The translations under genes and the position numbers were made by a program. From Bacteroidales bacterium (lineage in GTDB: Bacteria; Bacteroidota; Bacteroidia; Bacteroidales; UBA932): DNA of 34,691 bases. Location of the stretch: NCBI GenBank assembly GCA_012728975.1, contig JAAYDZ010000020.1, positions 1 to 34,691 on the forward strand, read 5' to 3'. Under the pieces are notes generated by a model. The model made no database searches. It was not told the origin of the DNA and saw only the letters and a program-made list of their open reading frames with translations. Positions 1-7,755 of the stretch are shown here, piece by piece; the stretch's first letter is position 1; every line of letters starts with the position of its first letter.

Positions 1-366
1 ATAAACTGGTTCATAACCAAAAGGAATATATGATACTTTTATTCCTTTCATTTGCTCAATATACTTCTGCTCTTTGTATGTTCGGGGTCTGACTTTCAAT
101 GCATATCCAGATATTGCATTATCAGAACATATCTCAGAACCATATTGAACCAATCTTTTGTCCACGACATTACGCAAAACCAATCCGGTACTTTGGTGAT
201 AGCAGCATGAATCATCTATTGCTGCCTTTGTGAGTTCCAGAGGGTTGAATTGACTATCAATACTCTCTAATTCCTCAGGGATAATTGATAAATCTACGCT
301 TGTGCAAGAAAACGCAATCACTGTGGCAACGAAAAGTGCCGATAAAATAAATTTTAACTTATTCAT
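1..366 (-). CDS. Lipoprotein of unknown function, N-terminal part (cut by the left window edge)
   Basis: The reverse strand is open from an ATG at 364-366 to the left edge, giving 122 residues with no stop. The start MNKLKFILSALFVATVIAFS followed by Cys is a short bacterial lipoprotein signal peptide, so the product should be a lipid-anchored envelope protein. The mature part has a Cys-Cys pair (DDSCCYHQ) and ends at the window edge with YIPFGYEPVY. I do not recognise the family. Its C-terminus and full length lie outside the window. No clear promoter was found in the roughly 100 bases upstream. I am fairly sure it is a real gene because of the lipobox and the long open frame, but a function cannot be given. 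Confidence 0.75.
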   Translation of the reverse strand, partial: MNKLKFILSALFVATVIAFSCTSVDLSIIPEELESIDSQFNPLELTKAAIDDSCCYHQSTGLVLRNVVDKRLVQYGSEICSDNAISGYALKVRPRTYKEQKYIEQMKGIKVSYIPFGYEPVY

Positions 367-889
367 AACAATTTGTGATTTTAATGATTGCTATTGGTGC
401 TTTAAAAGTTGCATCATAGCTAGTTGCTAATTTAATATATCTGTATAAGTTCTTTGACCTATCGATTTGGTGTGAATTTGTTATCTGGTTGGCCAAATCG
501 ACTGATTGTGAATGAAGACAAATCCTAAAATGTATCCGAAGAAACTTTACTTGATAAGATAGTGCTATTTCTTAACCGATAAAGAGTTTTATGCATTATA
601 AATGCAACAAGTCAACTGAATTTAGCCGTATTCAAGACTGTCAACAATTATCTACATAGTTGGGTACATCTAACTCCTCTTTCAACTCATAAAGCATAAC
701 CTCCCATTGCAATACCTCCAAGGACGTTCAAAGAGCAATTAGAGGAATATGGAACGAATCTCAATCACCCATTAAACTAAGGTCATTGAACTTAGTTTGT
801 TTAAACAAGTCCATAAATTTAATGTTAATTATTTACGGTTGCAAATTTGTTATCAATTATTTTATCTTTAATTTATTTAAATAGAAAAG

Positions 890-916
890 TATATACTCCA
901 CCTGACGCAGATAGTT
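890..916 (-). pseudogene. Relic of the 3' end of a DUF4837-like gene
   Basis: Read on the minus strand, 916 to 890 encodes NYLRQVEYI. The intact DUF4837 gene encodes the same nine residues at 2273-2299. The two 27-base stretches differ at only a few bases, essentially all at third codon positions (CGT/CGC, CAG/CAA, GAG/GAA and the last Ile codon). Upstream of this point the frame is broken by a stop (TGA) and the rest of the gene is not recognisable. The synonymous pattern argues for descent from a functional copy rather than chance. The match is short, so this remains an inference. Confidence 0.5.
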
Positions 917-928
917 ACATCAAACTAT

Positions 929-979
929 GGCTTCCTGAAGCGATAGGATAAATCGCTTTTGATAAGGCAGAACAGAAGT
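929..979. repeat. 51-bp direct repeat, copy 1
   Basis: This copy matches 1702-1752 at 46 of 51 positions, in the same orientation and about 770 bp apart. The two copies flank the 181-aa lipoprotein gene. On the minus strand both can be read as KAIYPxASGS-like peptides, but copy 1 hits a stop soon after. Homology continues weakly past the repeat into the NYL-coding relic at 890-916, so the repeat may be part of a larger duplicated and decayed unit. Confidence 0.75.
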
Positions 980-999
980 AGTTATGTCAAAAAGACAAT

Positions 1000-1545
1000 T
1001 TATATTCCGGATTTTACAAATCTCAGGTTGGGGTCCACTACTTCAAACAGGAGTTTTTCTCCGCTGTCGCTTTCAAAGCGGATAGTCCATTTTCCGCTCA
1101 GCCGGTCGGTGGGAGAGAAAGCGGAACTGTTGGTGTAAGAAGTCCTGGTGAGCTTAATGTCACCTGAATAGGTGCCGCAAATCGTCTCAAGATTTCCATG
1201 GGTAAACCCGTAATAAGATTCTGTGTAGGTTACACATCCGTGTAGTTTATCGGCACAAATGCGTAATCTTTTCCCATTGACCTCATAAGGTGCGTCTCTG
1301 AGGTTAAAGCTTACATTGGCCCTGCAACGCTCTCCTCTTTTATCAAAATCTACTTCGACCCCGAAAGTCAATAACAGATTCAACTTACCCTCTTTTTCAG
1401 AAATAAAAGTAAGAGTGGCTTCCTTTGGAAATACTAAATCTTGGTAGGTATTCTTCGGCACATCCCAACTTCCGACACCTATTTTCTCACAAGAAATGGT
1501 TCCCATCATAATAAGAGCCATTGCAAATATCAATCGAGTTTTCAT
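1000..1545 (-). CDS. Small lipoprotein of unknown function, 181 aa
   Basis: The protein begins MKTRLIFAMALIMMGTIS followed by Cys19, a typical short lipoprotein signal peptide and lipobox, so it should be a lipid-anchored envelope protein. The mature region has many alternating hydrophobic/polar segments, suggesting beta-sheet. It has four further cysteines, around residues 74, 97, 104 and 123, that could form disulfides. I do not recognise a family. It is a single-gene unit: the next upstream gene is rpsT, which has its own terminator. Its upstream region holds an (AAT)11-12 tract 70 bp from the start codon, and the gene sits between two copies of a 51-bp repeat, so it may belong to a variable or duplicated segment. 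The start at 1543-1545 gives the complete signal peptide. Confidence 0.8.
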   Translation of the reverse strand: MKTRLIFAMALIMMGTISCEKIGVGSWDVPKNTYQDLVFPKEATLTFISEKEGKLNLLLTFGVEVDFDKRGERCRANVSFNLRDAPYEVNGKRLRICADKLHGCVTYTESYYGFTHGNLETICGTYSGDIKLTRTSYTNSSAFSPTDRLSGKWTIRFESDSGEKLLFEVVDPNLRFVKSGI

Positions 1546-1614
1546 GGCATCAATTGTTTAAAAGTAATTAATTTAATTGTGATGTTTGTGAGATAAAGGT
1601 TGTTAGTACTTTGC

Positions 1615-1649
<35 letters not shown>

Positions 1650-1701
1650 GCAAAAAAAATGCCATCAAACATCTCAGGTCCAAATAGTTGCAATGCATTT
1701 T

Positions 1702-1752
1702 GGCTTCCCGAGGCGGTAGGATAAATCGCTTTTGCTAAGGCATAACAGAAGT
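1702..1752. repeat. 51-bp direct repeat, copy 2
   Basis: This is the partner of 929-979 (46/51 identical, same orientation). It lies between the rpsT terminator and the (AAT)n tract. Downstream on the minus strand it continues into an AACTATTTG segment that partly resembles the NYL-coding relic near copy 1, consistent with a longer, more decayed duplication. Confidence 0.75.
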
Positions 1753-1761
1753 TTTTGGGCA

Positions 1762-1789
1762 TAAAAAAACCTTTCCGGCCGGAAAGGTT
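1762..1789 (-). terminator. Rho-independent terminator of rpsT
   Basis: A perfect 22-base palindrome at 1768-1789 (AACCTTTCC/GGAAAGGTT around GGCC) lies 23 bases after the rpsT stop codon. On the minus strand it is followed by a run of seven U residues, the classic intrinsic terminator arrangement. Confidence 0.9.
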
Positions 1790-1812
1790 CTTTATTTTTA
1801 TCTCAAAAGACC

Positions 1813-2067
1813 TTATGAAAGTTTATTCACGTGAATAGAGATGCCGCTCTTGAGATTGGCTGCTTTGTTCTTGTGAATAACATTGGTCTTAGCCAGTTTG
1901 TCAATCATCGCGAACACTTTGGGCAATGAAGCCTCTGCTGCTGCTTTGTCGGTTGTGTTGCGAATTGCCTTGATGGCGTTTCTTGTGGTTCTTGCATAAT
2001 ACCTGTTATGCAATCTGCGTTTCTCGCTTTGACGGTAACGCTTTTCTGCTGATGCGTGGTTTGCCAT
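1813..2067 (-). CDS. rpsT: 30S ribosomal protein S20
   Basis: This 84-aa, Lys/Arg-rich protein is the primary 16S rRNA-binding protein S20, an assembly protein of the small subunit. It begins [21 protein letters not shown], the typical S20 N-terminus (ANxxSAxKRxRqsxkrrxxN), and its length fits the family. All of the protein is predicted to be helical. It lies 22 bases downstream of the tRNA-Glu 3' CCA on the same strand, with a strong terminator just after it and no promoter-like motif in the gap. It is therefore probably co-transcribed with the tRNA from the promoter at 2196-2226. The start codon is the only good one and has no Shine-Dalgarno, as is usual in Bacteroidota. Confidence 0.97.
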   Translation of the reverse strand: MANHASAEKRYRQSEKRRLHNRYYARTTRNAIKAIRNTTDKAAAEASLPKVFAMIDKLAKTNVIHKNKAANLKSGISIHVNKLS

Positions 2068-2089
2068 TATTATAATTTTTTATTTTTTG

Positions 2090-2164
2090 TGGTAGTGGGT
2101 AGGGGAATCGAACCCCTATTGCAAGAATGAAAATCTTGAGTCCTAGCCGTTAGACGAACCCACC
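2090..2164 (-). tRNA. tRNA-Glu (anticodon TTC)
   Basis: The reverse strand folds as a full cloverleaf. The acceptor GGTGGGT pairs with ACCCACT (one G-U at the first pair). The D-arm is TCGTCTAACGGCTAGGAC, and the anticodon stem CAAGA/TCTTG encloses loop TTTTCAT with anticodon TTC. The T-arm is AGGGG-TTCGATT-CCCCT, followed by discriminator A and an encoded CCA (2090-2092). The mature body is 2093-2164. It is preceded by a strong promoter about 30 bases upstream and followed directly by rpsT. Confidence 0.97.
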
Positions 2165-2195
2165 ATGGCTCCCTTTTTCTATTTTTTGGGGAGTG

Positions 2196-2226
2196 CAAAG
2201 ATATAAAGAATTTTTACGATTGCAAA
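2196..2226 (-). promoter_or_regulatory. Promoter of the tRNA-Glu/rpsT unit
   Basis: On the minus strand TTTG (2223-2226) is followed by 19 bases and then TATCTTTG (2196-2203). This matches the Bacteroides primary sigma-factor consensus TTTG-N19/20-TAnnTTTG. Transcription would start around 2190, giving a short leader before the tRNA. It is the best promoter match in the window. Confidence 0.85.
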
Positions 2227-2239
2227 TTTTCTCCAATAA

Positions 2240-3250
2240 TTACTCCTCTTTGCCCCACTCGAAAGAGGAAATGATATATTCCACTTGGCGCAGATAGTTG
2301 CGTTTTTCATATTTGGGAGCATATACAAATCCCTCTATCACCACCACATTCTTATTGTCGGGAGAAACATAGGTGTGGGAAACAAACGGGCCACCCATGA
2401 AATCGTTATGGGTATCCCAGAGCCCCCTCATTTCGATAAATTGAAGATCGTTGTATTCCTTTACGACAAAGCCCGGCTTAGCTGTAGGATGGGTAATCAT
2501 ATAGCTGTTTTCTGAAGTAGCGGGTACATTTTCCTTGAGAAATTCGTCTCTTCTGGCTACGAGATATTCCGGAGTAAGTTGCCATTCGCCCTGATAGGGG
2601 AATGTATATACAAATATTCCCTGATTGGTGTAGGATGTTTCGTAGGAGATCCAGATAAAGTTGTTCGTATGCATCTTTTCCGTGTAATCCCTCGGAAAAT
2701 AGGGAGAGCCACCTATCAAAGTAGTGACATATTTCTTCAGAGTAGGATTTGCGTGGTTTTTCGCATTTTGGATAACGCGGTTACGCTCTGCATTTTCGTA
2801 GTAAGAGAGAATTTTATCAGCATTATCGCTTATCAGTTTTGCTGAGCTTTCTTCATCTTTGGCATAGACGGAGATCATAATTTGTGATTTGGCCCAGACA
2901 TCGCGGCTTACTCCGATACGATTATTAGAGACCGTGTCTGAAATGATAATGTTGAGGAGGTTGCGGTGCACCTGGAATACCTTGTTGAATGACTTGGGAG
3001 GTACATTGAAAAGGGTGTAGGTAGGCTCTTTCTGTGGAAGATGGGCATATTCGGCAGCAAGGAAGCTCCTTATGGTGGTGCCCGGTTCGGCTTCCCAATG
3101 AGACCTGGGAGATATAACAGCGATTTCTCCGGCTTTACCGCTTGCAGGGGGAAGTATCCTGCCGGGCTGATCATCACATGATGTGAGTACAGTGAAGACA
3201 AATGCTGCCATTACATATAGAATCAGAGTGGTCAGTTTGTTCATTTTCAT
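2240..3250 (-). CDS. DUF4837 family lipoprotein
   Basis: This 336-aa protein has a signal peptide ending at LTSC (Cys25 from the first Met; a second Met two codons later could also start it). It continues with DDQPGRILPPASGKAGEIAV, the N-terminal signature of the DUF4837 family of Bacteroidota envelope lipoproteins. The mature protein is predicted to be alpha/beta and ends EYIISSFEW. The biochemical role of the family is unknown. It is the last gene of the run M23-dxr-rseP-DUF4837, 12 bases after rseP, an order I recall from other Bacteroidales, which suggests an envelope function. A decayed copy of its C-terminal coding region appears about 1.35 kb downstream. Confidence 0.9.
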   Translation of the reverse strand: MKMNKLTTLILYVMAAFVFTVLTSCDDQPGRILPPASGKAGEIAVISPRSHWEAEPGTTIRSFLAAEYAHLPQKEPTYTLFNVPPKSFNKVFQVHRNLLNIIISDTVSNNRIGVSRDVWAKSQIMISVYAKDEESSAKLISDNADKILSYYENAERNRVIQNAKNHANPTLKKYVTTLIGGSPYFPRDYTEKMHTNNFIWISYETSYTNQGIFVYTFPYQGEWQLTPEYLVARRDEFLKENVPATSENSYMITHPTAKPGFVVKEYNDLQFIEMRGLWDTHNDFMGGPFVSHTYVSPDNKNVVVIEGFVYAPKYEKRNYLRQVEYIISSFEWGKEE

Positions 3251-3262
3251 AATGCTATAATG

Positions 3263-4693
3263 TTATGTGAATAATCCTCGTATATCATTACCGAAGGCGA
3301 GTATCATAAGGGCGATCAGCAGGATCATACCTATTGTTTGAGCCACTTCCAACACTTTATCACTGGGTTTACGGCGAGTGATGATTTCAATGAGAAGGAA
3401 TAGAATATGGCCTCCGTCCAATGCCGGTATTGGTAGCAGATTGAGTACTCCGAGCATAATGGAGAGCATTGCTGTCAGGCTCCACACCCTGTACCAGTCC
3501 CAGTTGCCGGGGAATATTTTGCCAATGGCTATAAAACTGCCCACCGACTTGTAGGCCTTTGTTTTAGGCGAGATTAGCAGTCCGAGCTCCTGGACATAAT
3601 TTCTTACGTTATTCCATGCCCTTTTGCAGCCTGCAGGAATGGCAGTCAAAAAGTTGTAATCATGACTTGTAATAGTGAAGAATTTTGTCAAGTCGGTATC
3701 CAGCATTACCTGAATCATACCTGACGAATCTACTTGCAGGGGTATATTGATCAAATCGCCATTTCTGCTAATTGTGGCGAAAACCGTGCTCTCCTTGTGA
3801 TTTGCCAACTCTTTCCGTATCTCTTGCGCCAGGAACATAGATACAGAGTCAATGCCTTTGATTTCATCTCCTATTTCAAGTCCGGAATCAGCATTGATGG
3901 AGCCTTCGGCGAATCCGCCAACCACAAAGGGGAAGGCGAGGTCAAACATTCCGGGAGTATTGAGTATCGCAGCAATGTACTGCGGGTCTATGCTGATGGT
4001 CAACGTATCTTCGCCACGGAGGACCCTCGCTTTTTCTGCCTGAGAACGAACCATATCGACTTGGAGCATCGCGAAGTTTTCAGTCGGGACCCCGTCAAAG
4101 TCTAGAATCCTGTCTCCGTCCCGAAATCCTATCTCGTAAGAAAGGTCATTGACTGCAATACCGTAAATCGCATCTTCATTGCGTAGATATTCGTCGCCCC
4201 ATACATTCATAATGGCTCCGTAGAGCAGAACGGCAAGGATAAAATTGAACAGTACACCGCCAAACATTATGAAAAACCTCTGCCAGGCGGGCTTTGTGCG
4301 AAACTCGTATGGCTGAGGAGGGAGCTTCATCGCCTCCTTGTCCATAGACTCGTCAATCATTCCGGCAATAGCACAATAGCCTCCGAGAGGTAGCCACCCT
4401 ATTCCATACTCCGTGTTTTCGGGATGACGTCTCCAGTCATCTTCAGGTAGGGTGTTGACGTCTATTTTATTATTTCCCTCATAGGTGGGAAGGTTTCTCG
4501 AGAAAAATTTAAACCTCCATTTGCCGTCGATTTTCTTGGCGCGCATAATGGAAAAATAGGGGTTAAAAAAGAGATAGAATTTGTTAACTCTGGTCTTAAA
4601 AAGTTTTGCAAATAGAAAATGTCCTAATTCGTGCGCCAGCACCAGAATTGAGAGTGCAAAAATCACCTGGACAATCTTAATTAGTACAACCAT
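3263..4693 (-). CDS. rseP: RIP site-2 zinc metalloprotease RseP
   Basis: This inner-membrane intramembrane protease cleaves transmembrane segments, classically anti-sigma factors, and in other bacteria also signal-peptide remnants. The first transmembrane segment carries HELGH (residues 21-25 from the chosen start), the zinc-binding HExxH. The third zinc ligand is the Asp of LLPIPALDGGH near the C-terminus, and PDZ-like domains lie between. The open frame extends 29 codons further upstream, to 4780, but that would overlap dxr and adds a hydrophilic stretch that does not belong to the family. The ATG at 4691-4693 (MVVLIKIVQVIF) puts the HELGH helix directly at the N-terminus as usual, giving 476 aa. 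It sits 22 bases after dxr and 12 before the DUF4837 gene; a dxr-rseP pair is a common operon arrangement. Confidence 0.95.
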   Translation of the reverse strand: MVVLIKIVQVIFALSILVLAHELGHFLFAKLFKTRVNKFYLFFNPYFSIMRAKKIDGKWRFKFFSRNLPTYEGNNKIDVNTLPEDDWRRHPENTEYGIGWLPLGGYCAIAGMIDESMDKEAMKLPPQPYEFRTKPAWQRFFIMFGGVLFNFILAVLLYGAIMNVWGDEYLRNEDAIYGIAVNDLSYEIGFRDGDRILDFDGVPTENFAMLQVDMVRSQAEKARVLRGEDTLTISIDPQYIAAILNTPGMFDLAFPFVVGGFAEGSINADSGLEIGDEIKGIDSVSMFLAQEIRKELANHKESTVFATISRNGDLINIPLQVDSSGMIQVMLDTDLTKFFTITSHDYNFLTAIPAGCKRAWNNVRNYVQELGLLISPKTKAYKSVGSFIAIGKIFPGNWDWYRVWSLTAMLSIMLGVLNLLPIPALDGGHILFLLIEIITRRKPSDKVLEVAQTIGMILLIALMILAFGNDIRGLFT

Positions 4694-4715
4694 ATATTTA
4701 TAGTCTATTTCGTCA

Positions 4716-5879
4716 TTATTTGTTGTGAATAATTTGTTCCGCTGTTTCTCTTGCTGCAAAATTTGTGCAATAGATATCATCCAGCGTGGGCTTTTTTATA
4801 AACGGAACTTGTGCAATCGCCTTGCTGATGATATCCGGTATCTCCATAAATCCGATTTTTTCTCTGAGGAAGGCTTCGACTGCAATCTCGTTTGCTCCGT
4901 TCATCGCGCAGGTGGCATTTCCTCCACTGCGGAGAGCTTCTTCGGCAATAGCCAGACAGGGAAACCTCTCTGTGTCCGGCTCGTAGAAGGTCAGCTTGCC
5001 CAACTCTGTAAAATTGATCCTTGGGGTATCCAGAGGGATGCGATAGGGGTAGGAGAGAGCGTATTGAATCGGTAACCGCATATCAGGCGAGCTGAGTTGC
5101 GCCATCACGCATCCATCCTCAAATTGTACCATAGAGTGGATTATGCTTTGCGGGTGAATTACCACTTCTATACACTCTGGTTCCATGTTGAAGAGCCAGC
5201 GCGCCTCTATCACTTCCAGTCCCTTGTTCATCAGAGTAGCAGAGTCGAGTGTCACCTTGGAACCCATTTTCCATCGGGGGTGCTTAAGAGCCTCATCGCG
5301 AGTAACCTTATATAGTTCTTCCATGGGAGTGTGAAGAAAAGGACCTCCGGAAGCTGTCAGAAGTAGTTTTTCCGGTCGGGTACGCTCCCCCTGGAGTGCC
5401 TGAAATATGGCGGAGTGTTCTGAGTCTACAGGAATGATGGGGCTATCGTACTCAGCTGACAGCGACATGATAATTTCTCCGGCGGCAACCAGCGTCTCTT
5501 TATTGGAGAGCGCTATGACTTTGCCGGCCTTAATGGCGGAAATTGTGGGCTGCAGGCCGCTAAAACCCACCATCGCGGTTACAACTATATCTGCAGTAGA
5601 ACTTTGAACCAAATCGCAGATGGACTCCATCCCTTGGAACACTTTTATATAGTGGGGTGTAAGTGCGTCGTTGACCTCATCATAGCTAGAGGGATTGCAT
5701 ATCACTACATTATTGGGCTTGAATTTGAGTGCCTGTTCTATCAATAGCGTACTGTTGTTATTGGCAGTTAACAGGTCCACCTCGAAGAGGTCGCTGTTGT
5801 GCGAAATGACATCGAGGGTCTGTGTACCGATAGATCCGGTGGATCCGAGTATGGCTACTGATCTTTTGCGTTGCTCCAT
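4716..5879 (-). CDS. dxr: 1-deoxy-D-xylulose-5-phosphate reductoisomerase
   Basis: This enzyme converts 1-deoxy-D-xylulose 5-phosphate to 2-C-methyl-D-erythritol 4-phosphate using NADPH, the committed step of the non-mevalonate isoprenoid pathway in the cytoplasm. The NADPH-binding motif is LGSTGSIGTQTLD at residues 11-23. Family motifs SNKETLV (125-131), metal ligands Asp152 and Glu154 in VDSEHSAIFQ, TASGGPF (175-181) and NKGLEVIEA with Glu222 are all intact. Its 387 aa agree with the usual length. The gene starts 3 bases after the M23 peptidase gene stops and is followed by rseP, so it lies in the middle of the minus-strand operon. Confidence 0.98.
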   Translation of the reverse strand: MEQRKRSVAILGSTGSIGTQTLDVISHNSDLFEVDLLTANNNSTLLIEQALKFKPNNVVICNPSSYDEVNDALTPHYIKVFQGMESICDLVQSSTADIVVTAMVGFSGLQPTISAIKAGKVIALSNKETLVAAGEIIMSLSAEYDSPIIPVDSEHSAIFQALQGERTRPEKLLLTASGGPFLHTPMEELYKVTRDEALKHPRWKMGSKVTLDSATLMNKGLEVIEARWLFNMEPECIEVVIHPQSIIHSMVQFEDGCVMAQLSSPDMRLPIQYALSYPYRIPLDTPRINFTELGKLTFYEPDTERFPCLAIAEEALRSGGNATCAMNGANEIAVEAFLREKIGFMEIPDIISKAIAQVPFIKKPTLDDIYCTNFAARETAEQIIHNK

Positions 5880-5882
5880 CTT

Positions 5883-6734
5883 CTAAAACTTGATGTAGAG
5901 AGTGGGGTCGACTGCCTCTCCTTTGTGCCAGAGCTCAAAATGGAGGTGACTGCCGGTACTTAGTTTACCGGTATTTCCCACCATTGCGACTGGAGTGCCT
6001 GCCTTTACCTTTTCACCGGTTGACTTGAGTAGCTGTTCGTTGTGCTTGTAAACCGATATAATATCGTGGCTGTGCTGTATCTGGAGGGTATATCCGGTGT
6101 CATCGCTCCATCCGGCGGATATGACTGTGCCATCTAATACAGAATGCACTATAGTGCCTGTCTGAGCAGCAATATCTAAATAAGGATGACCTGTTGCCTT
6201 GTTGTATCCTTCGGTAATGATACCACTAACAGGGGTAAAAAAGTGCAGTCCCTCGATCTGCTCTATCTCTTGCCTCACGCCGGAAATATTATATTGCTCA
6301 CGGCGAAGTACCTCCTCTTTGAGGAGCGAATCGTTGCGGAAATAAAGGTCACTTAGACTCTCATCTATCAGAGGAATCTCCTTAATCAGGCCGAGAGAAT
6401 CAGGTGTAAGAGGTTTCTTTCCTGTAACAATCCTTTGAATATTTGCCACCTGAAATGCCCACATCTCCACTGCTCTTTCAAGGGAATCGATTTTTATGGC
6501 GTTCTCTACCGCCATTCGTCTGGTTTCAGGTGAAGGATAACCGGGAATCGTCTGTCTTATAAAAGTACGTGAAGTGAGCAGGTAAGTGCCTGCCATTATT
6601 GCCAGCAATACCAGTATAGAGATCAGTATAATGTTGATTTTTGATGTTCTAAACGAGAAAAGCTCCTTGTGAGAGTCATCGTTTATTATCGAAAATCTCA
6701 ACTTTTTACCATGTTTTTCTTTTTGACGTGCCAT
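5883..6734 (-). CDS. M23 family metallopeptidase, membrane-anchored
   Basis: This 283-aa protein has an N-terminal cytoplasmic stretch, one transmembrane helix (about residues 32-53, INIILISILVLLAIMAGTYL), a predicted helical linker (about 70-160), and a C-terminal LytM/M23 domain (about 165-283). The M23 zinc ligands appear intact: His and Asp in GHPYLD, and the HxH of SHLHFELW, with a further conserved His in SVYKH. It could therefore be an active peptidoglycan endopeptidase in the periplasm, anchored in the inner membrane. It is the first gene of the M23-dxr-rseP-DUF4837 operon and is divergent from ruvX with only 19 bases between start codons, so its promoter must overlap ruvX sequence. 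A possible -7 box (TACGTTTG) lies on the minus strand at 6786-6793, without a clear -33 box. Confidence 0.93.
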   Translation of the reverse strand: MARQKEKHGKKLRFSIINDDSHKELFSFRTSKINIILISILVLLAIMAGTYLLTSRTFIRQTIPGYPSPETRRMAVENAIKIDSLERAVEMWAFQVANIQRIVTGKKPLTPDSLGLIKEIPLIDESLSDLYFRNDSLLKEEVLRREQYNISGVRQEIEQIEGLHFFTPVSGIITEGYNKATGHPYLDIAAQTGTIVHSVLDGTVISAGWSDDTGYTLQIQHSHDIISVYKHNEQLLKSTGEKVKAGTPVAMVGNTGKLSTGSHLHFELWHKGEAVDPTLYIKF

Positions 6735-6741
6735 AAAACAT

Positions 6742-6749
6742 TAACTTTG
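6742..6749 (+). promoter_or_regulatory. -7 box of ruvX, four bases before its start codon
   Basis: TAACTTTG matches the Bacteroides -7 consensus TAnnTTTG exactly. A TTTTTG run about 16 bases upstream (around 6721-6725) could serve as the -33 element. Transcription would begin at or next to the ATG at 6754, predicting a leaderless mRNA. The box lies inside the 19-bp gap between two divergent genes. Confidence 0.55.
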
Positions 6750-6753
6750 CATC

Positions 6754-7176
6754 ATGAACAGGATAATAGGCATAGACTACGGTAGCAAACGTACCGGCAT
6801 CGCAGTGAGCGATCCGTTGCGTATATTCGCGTCAGCCCTTGACACTGTTCCGTCCGCAAAGATAATAGATTATCTTCAAAATTACCTTCAAAATCAAAAG
6901 GTGGATCTCTTTGTGGTGGGCTTCCCTTTAAATATGGACAACACAAATTCCCAATCCGCCCCGTTGGTAGAGGCCTTTATCAATTTGCTCAAGAAAAAGT
7001 TTCCCTCCATTCCGGTTGTGCTCGAAGATGAACGTTTTACCTCGGTACTGGCCCACAGGGCAATGATAGAGGGAGGAATGAAAAAGTCGGATCGTCGTGA
7101 CAAGTCCTCCGTGGACAAGATCAGTGCCGCCATCATTCTGCAGAGTTATTTAGATAAAACACAGAAACAACAATGA
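6754..7176 (+). CDS. ruvX: RuvX/YqgF family Holliday junction resolvase-like protein
   Basis: This 140-aa protein has the RNase H-like fold of the YqgF family. It begins MNRIIGIDYGSKRTGIAVSD, the typical first strand with catalytic Asp in GIDYG. It also has the FVVGFPLNMD motif near residue 55, LEDERFTS near 90, and a late KSSVDKISAAIILQSYLD segment carrying the last acidic residue. Family members act in the 5' processing of pre-16S rRNA and possibly on branched DNA. It heads the unit ruvX-def-phosphomutase (16- and 5-base gaps). The start is well supported by the family N-terminus even though the -7 box leaves no room for a leader. Confidence 0.93.
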   Translation: MNRIIGIDYGSKRTGIAVSDPLRIFASALDTVPSAKIIDYLQNYLQNQKVDLFVVGFPLNMDNTNSQSAPLVEAFINLLKKKFPSIPVVLEDERFTSVLAHRAMIEGGMKKSDRRDKSSVDKISAAIILQSYLDKTQKQQ

Positions 7177-7192
7177 TTAAATAATTATCGAT

Positions 7193-7750
7193 ATGATATT
7201 GCCTATTTACTTATATGGATCCCAGGTGTTGCGCGAAAAAGCTGCGGAAGCAGACATTGAACAGCACGAAGAGCTTACAACTCTTCTGGAAGACATGTAT
7301 GAAACAATGAAAAATGCAGACGGGTGTGGCCTTGCAGCCCCGCAGGTGGGTCATTCTCTAAGAGTTTTGATTGTGGACGGTAGTGATTTGGCTGACCGAT
7401 ATCCCGAACTTGCCGATTTCATACGCAGAATGATTAATCCTGTTTTTACGTTCAAGAGCGATGAGATGTGTACTTATACTGAAGGTTGTCTGAGTGTTCC
7501 CAATATCGATGCCGACATTGACAGACCTAAAGTGGTTCGCATCAGATATTTTGATGAGAATTTTCAGGAGAAGGAGGAGGAATTCGACGGCTTTGCTGCC
7601 AGGATGTTGCAGCATGAGATGGACCATCTTGACGGAGTGGTCTTTACCGACAGAGCTGCCCCTATTCGCAAGAAAATGCTTGGCAGTAAACTCAATAATA
7701 TTTCTAAAGGAAACGTAACTACATCATATAGAGTCAAAACAGACAAATAA
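7193..7750 (+). CDS. def: Peptide deformylase
   Basis: This metalloenzyme removes the formyl group from the N-terminal formyl-Met of nascent proteins in the cytoplasm. All three family motifs are intact: GCGLAAPQVG (residues 44-53, motif GxGxAAxQ), EGCLSVP (97-103, metal ligand Cys99) and QHEMDHLDG (140-148, ligands His141 and His145, catalytic Glu142). Its 185 aa fit bacterial deformylases. It follows ruvX by 16 bases, an arrangement common in Bacteroidota, and precedes the phosphomutase by 5 bases. Confidence 0.98.
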   Translation: MILPIYLYGSQVLREKAAEADIEQHEELTTLLEDMYETMKNADGCGLAAPQVGHSLRVLIVDGSDLADRYPELADFIRRMINPVFTFKSDEMCTYTEGCLSVPNIDADIDRPKVVRIRYFDENFQEKEEEFDGFAARMLQHEMDHLDGVVFTDRAAPIRKKMLGSKLNNISKGNVTTSYRVKTDK

Positions 7751-7755
7751 TAGCA

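Larger units (their letters stand above)
367..999. other. 633-bp gene-poor stretch with decayed sequence
   Basis: I see no convincing gene here. It is AT-rich and contains a weak hairpin (774-781 pairing with 791-798, 8 bp, 9-base loop), one copy of a 51-bp repeat (929-979), and a short relic matching the 3' end of the DUF4837 gene (890-916, minus strand). On the minus strand at about 650-735 there is a 27-codon open stretch containing VLQWEVMLYELKEEL before a stop. It looks more like coding sequence than noise, but it has no start and I could not assign it. The region is probably gene debris between two lipoprotein genes. Confidence 0.6.

Noticed and set aside
774-798. Terminator for a plus-strand gene
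   Set aside because: The hairpin is weak (8 bp, A/T-rich) and no plus-strand gene lies upstream of it.
3734-4105. 123-codon plus-strand frame
   Set aside because: It lies entirely antisense within rseP, whose protein family is certain.
4694-4780. Longer N-terminus for rseP
   Set aside because: It would overlap dxr and place 29 hydrophilic residues before the HELGH membrane helix, contrary to the family.
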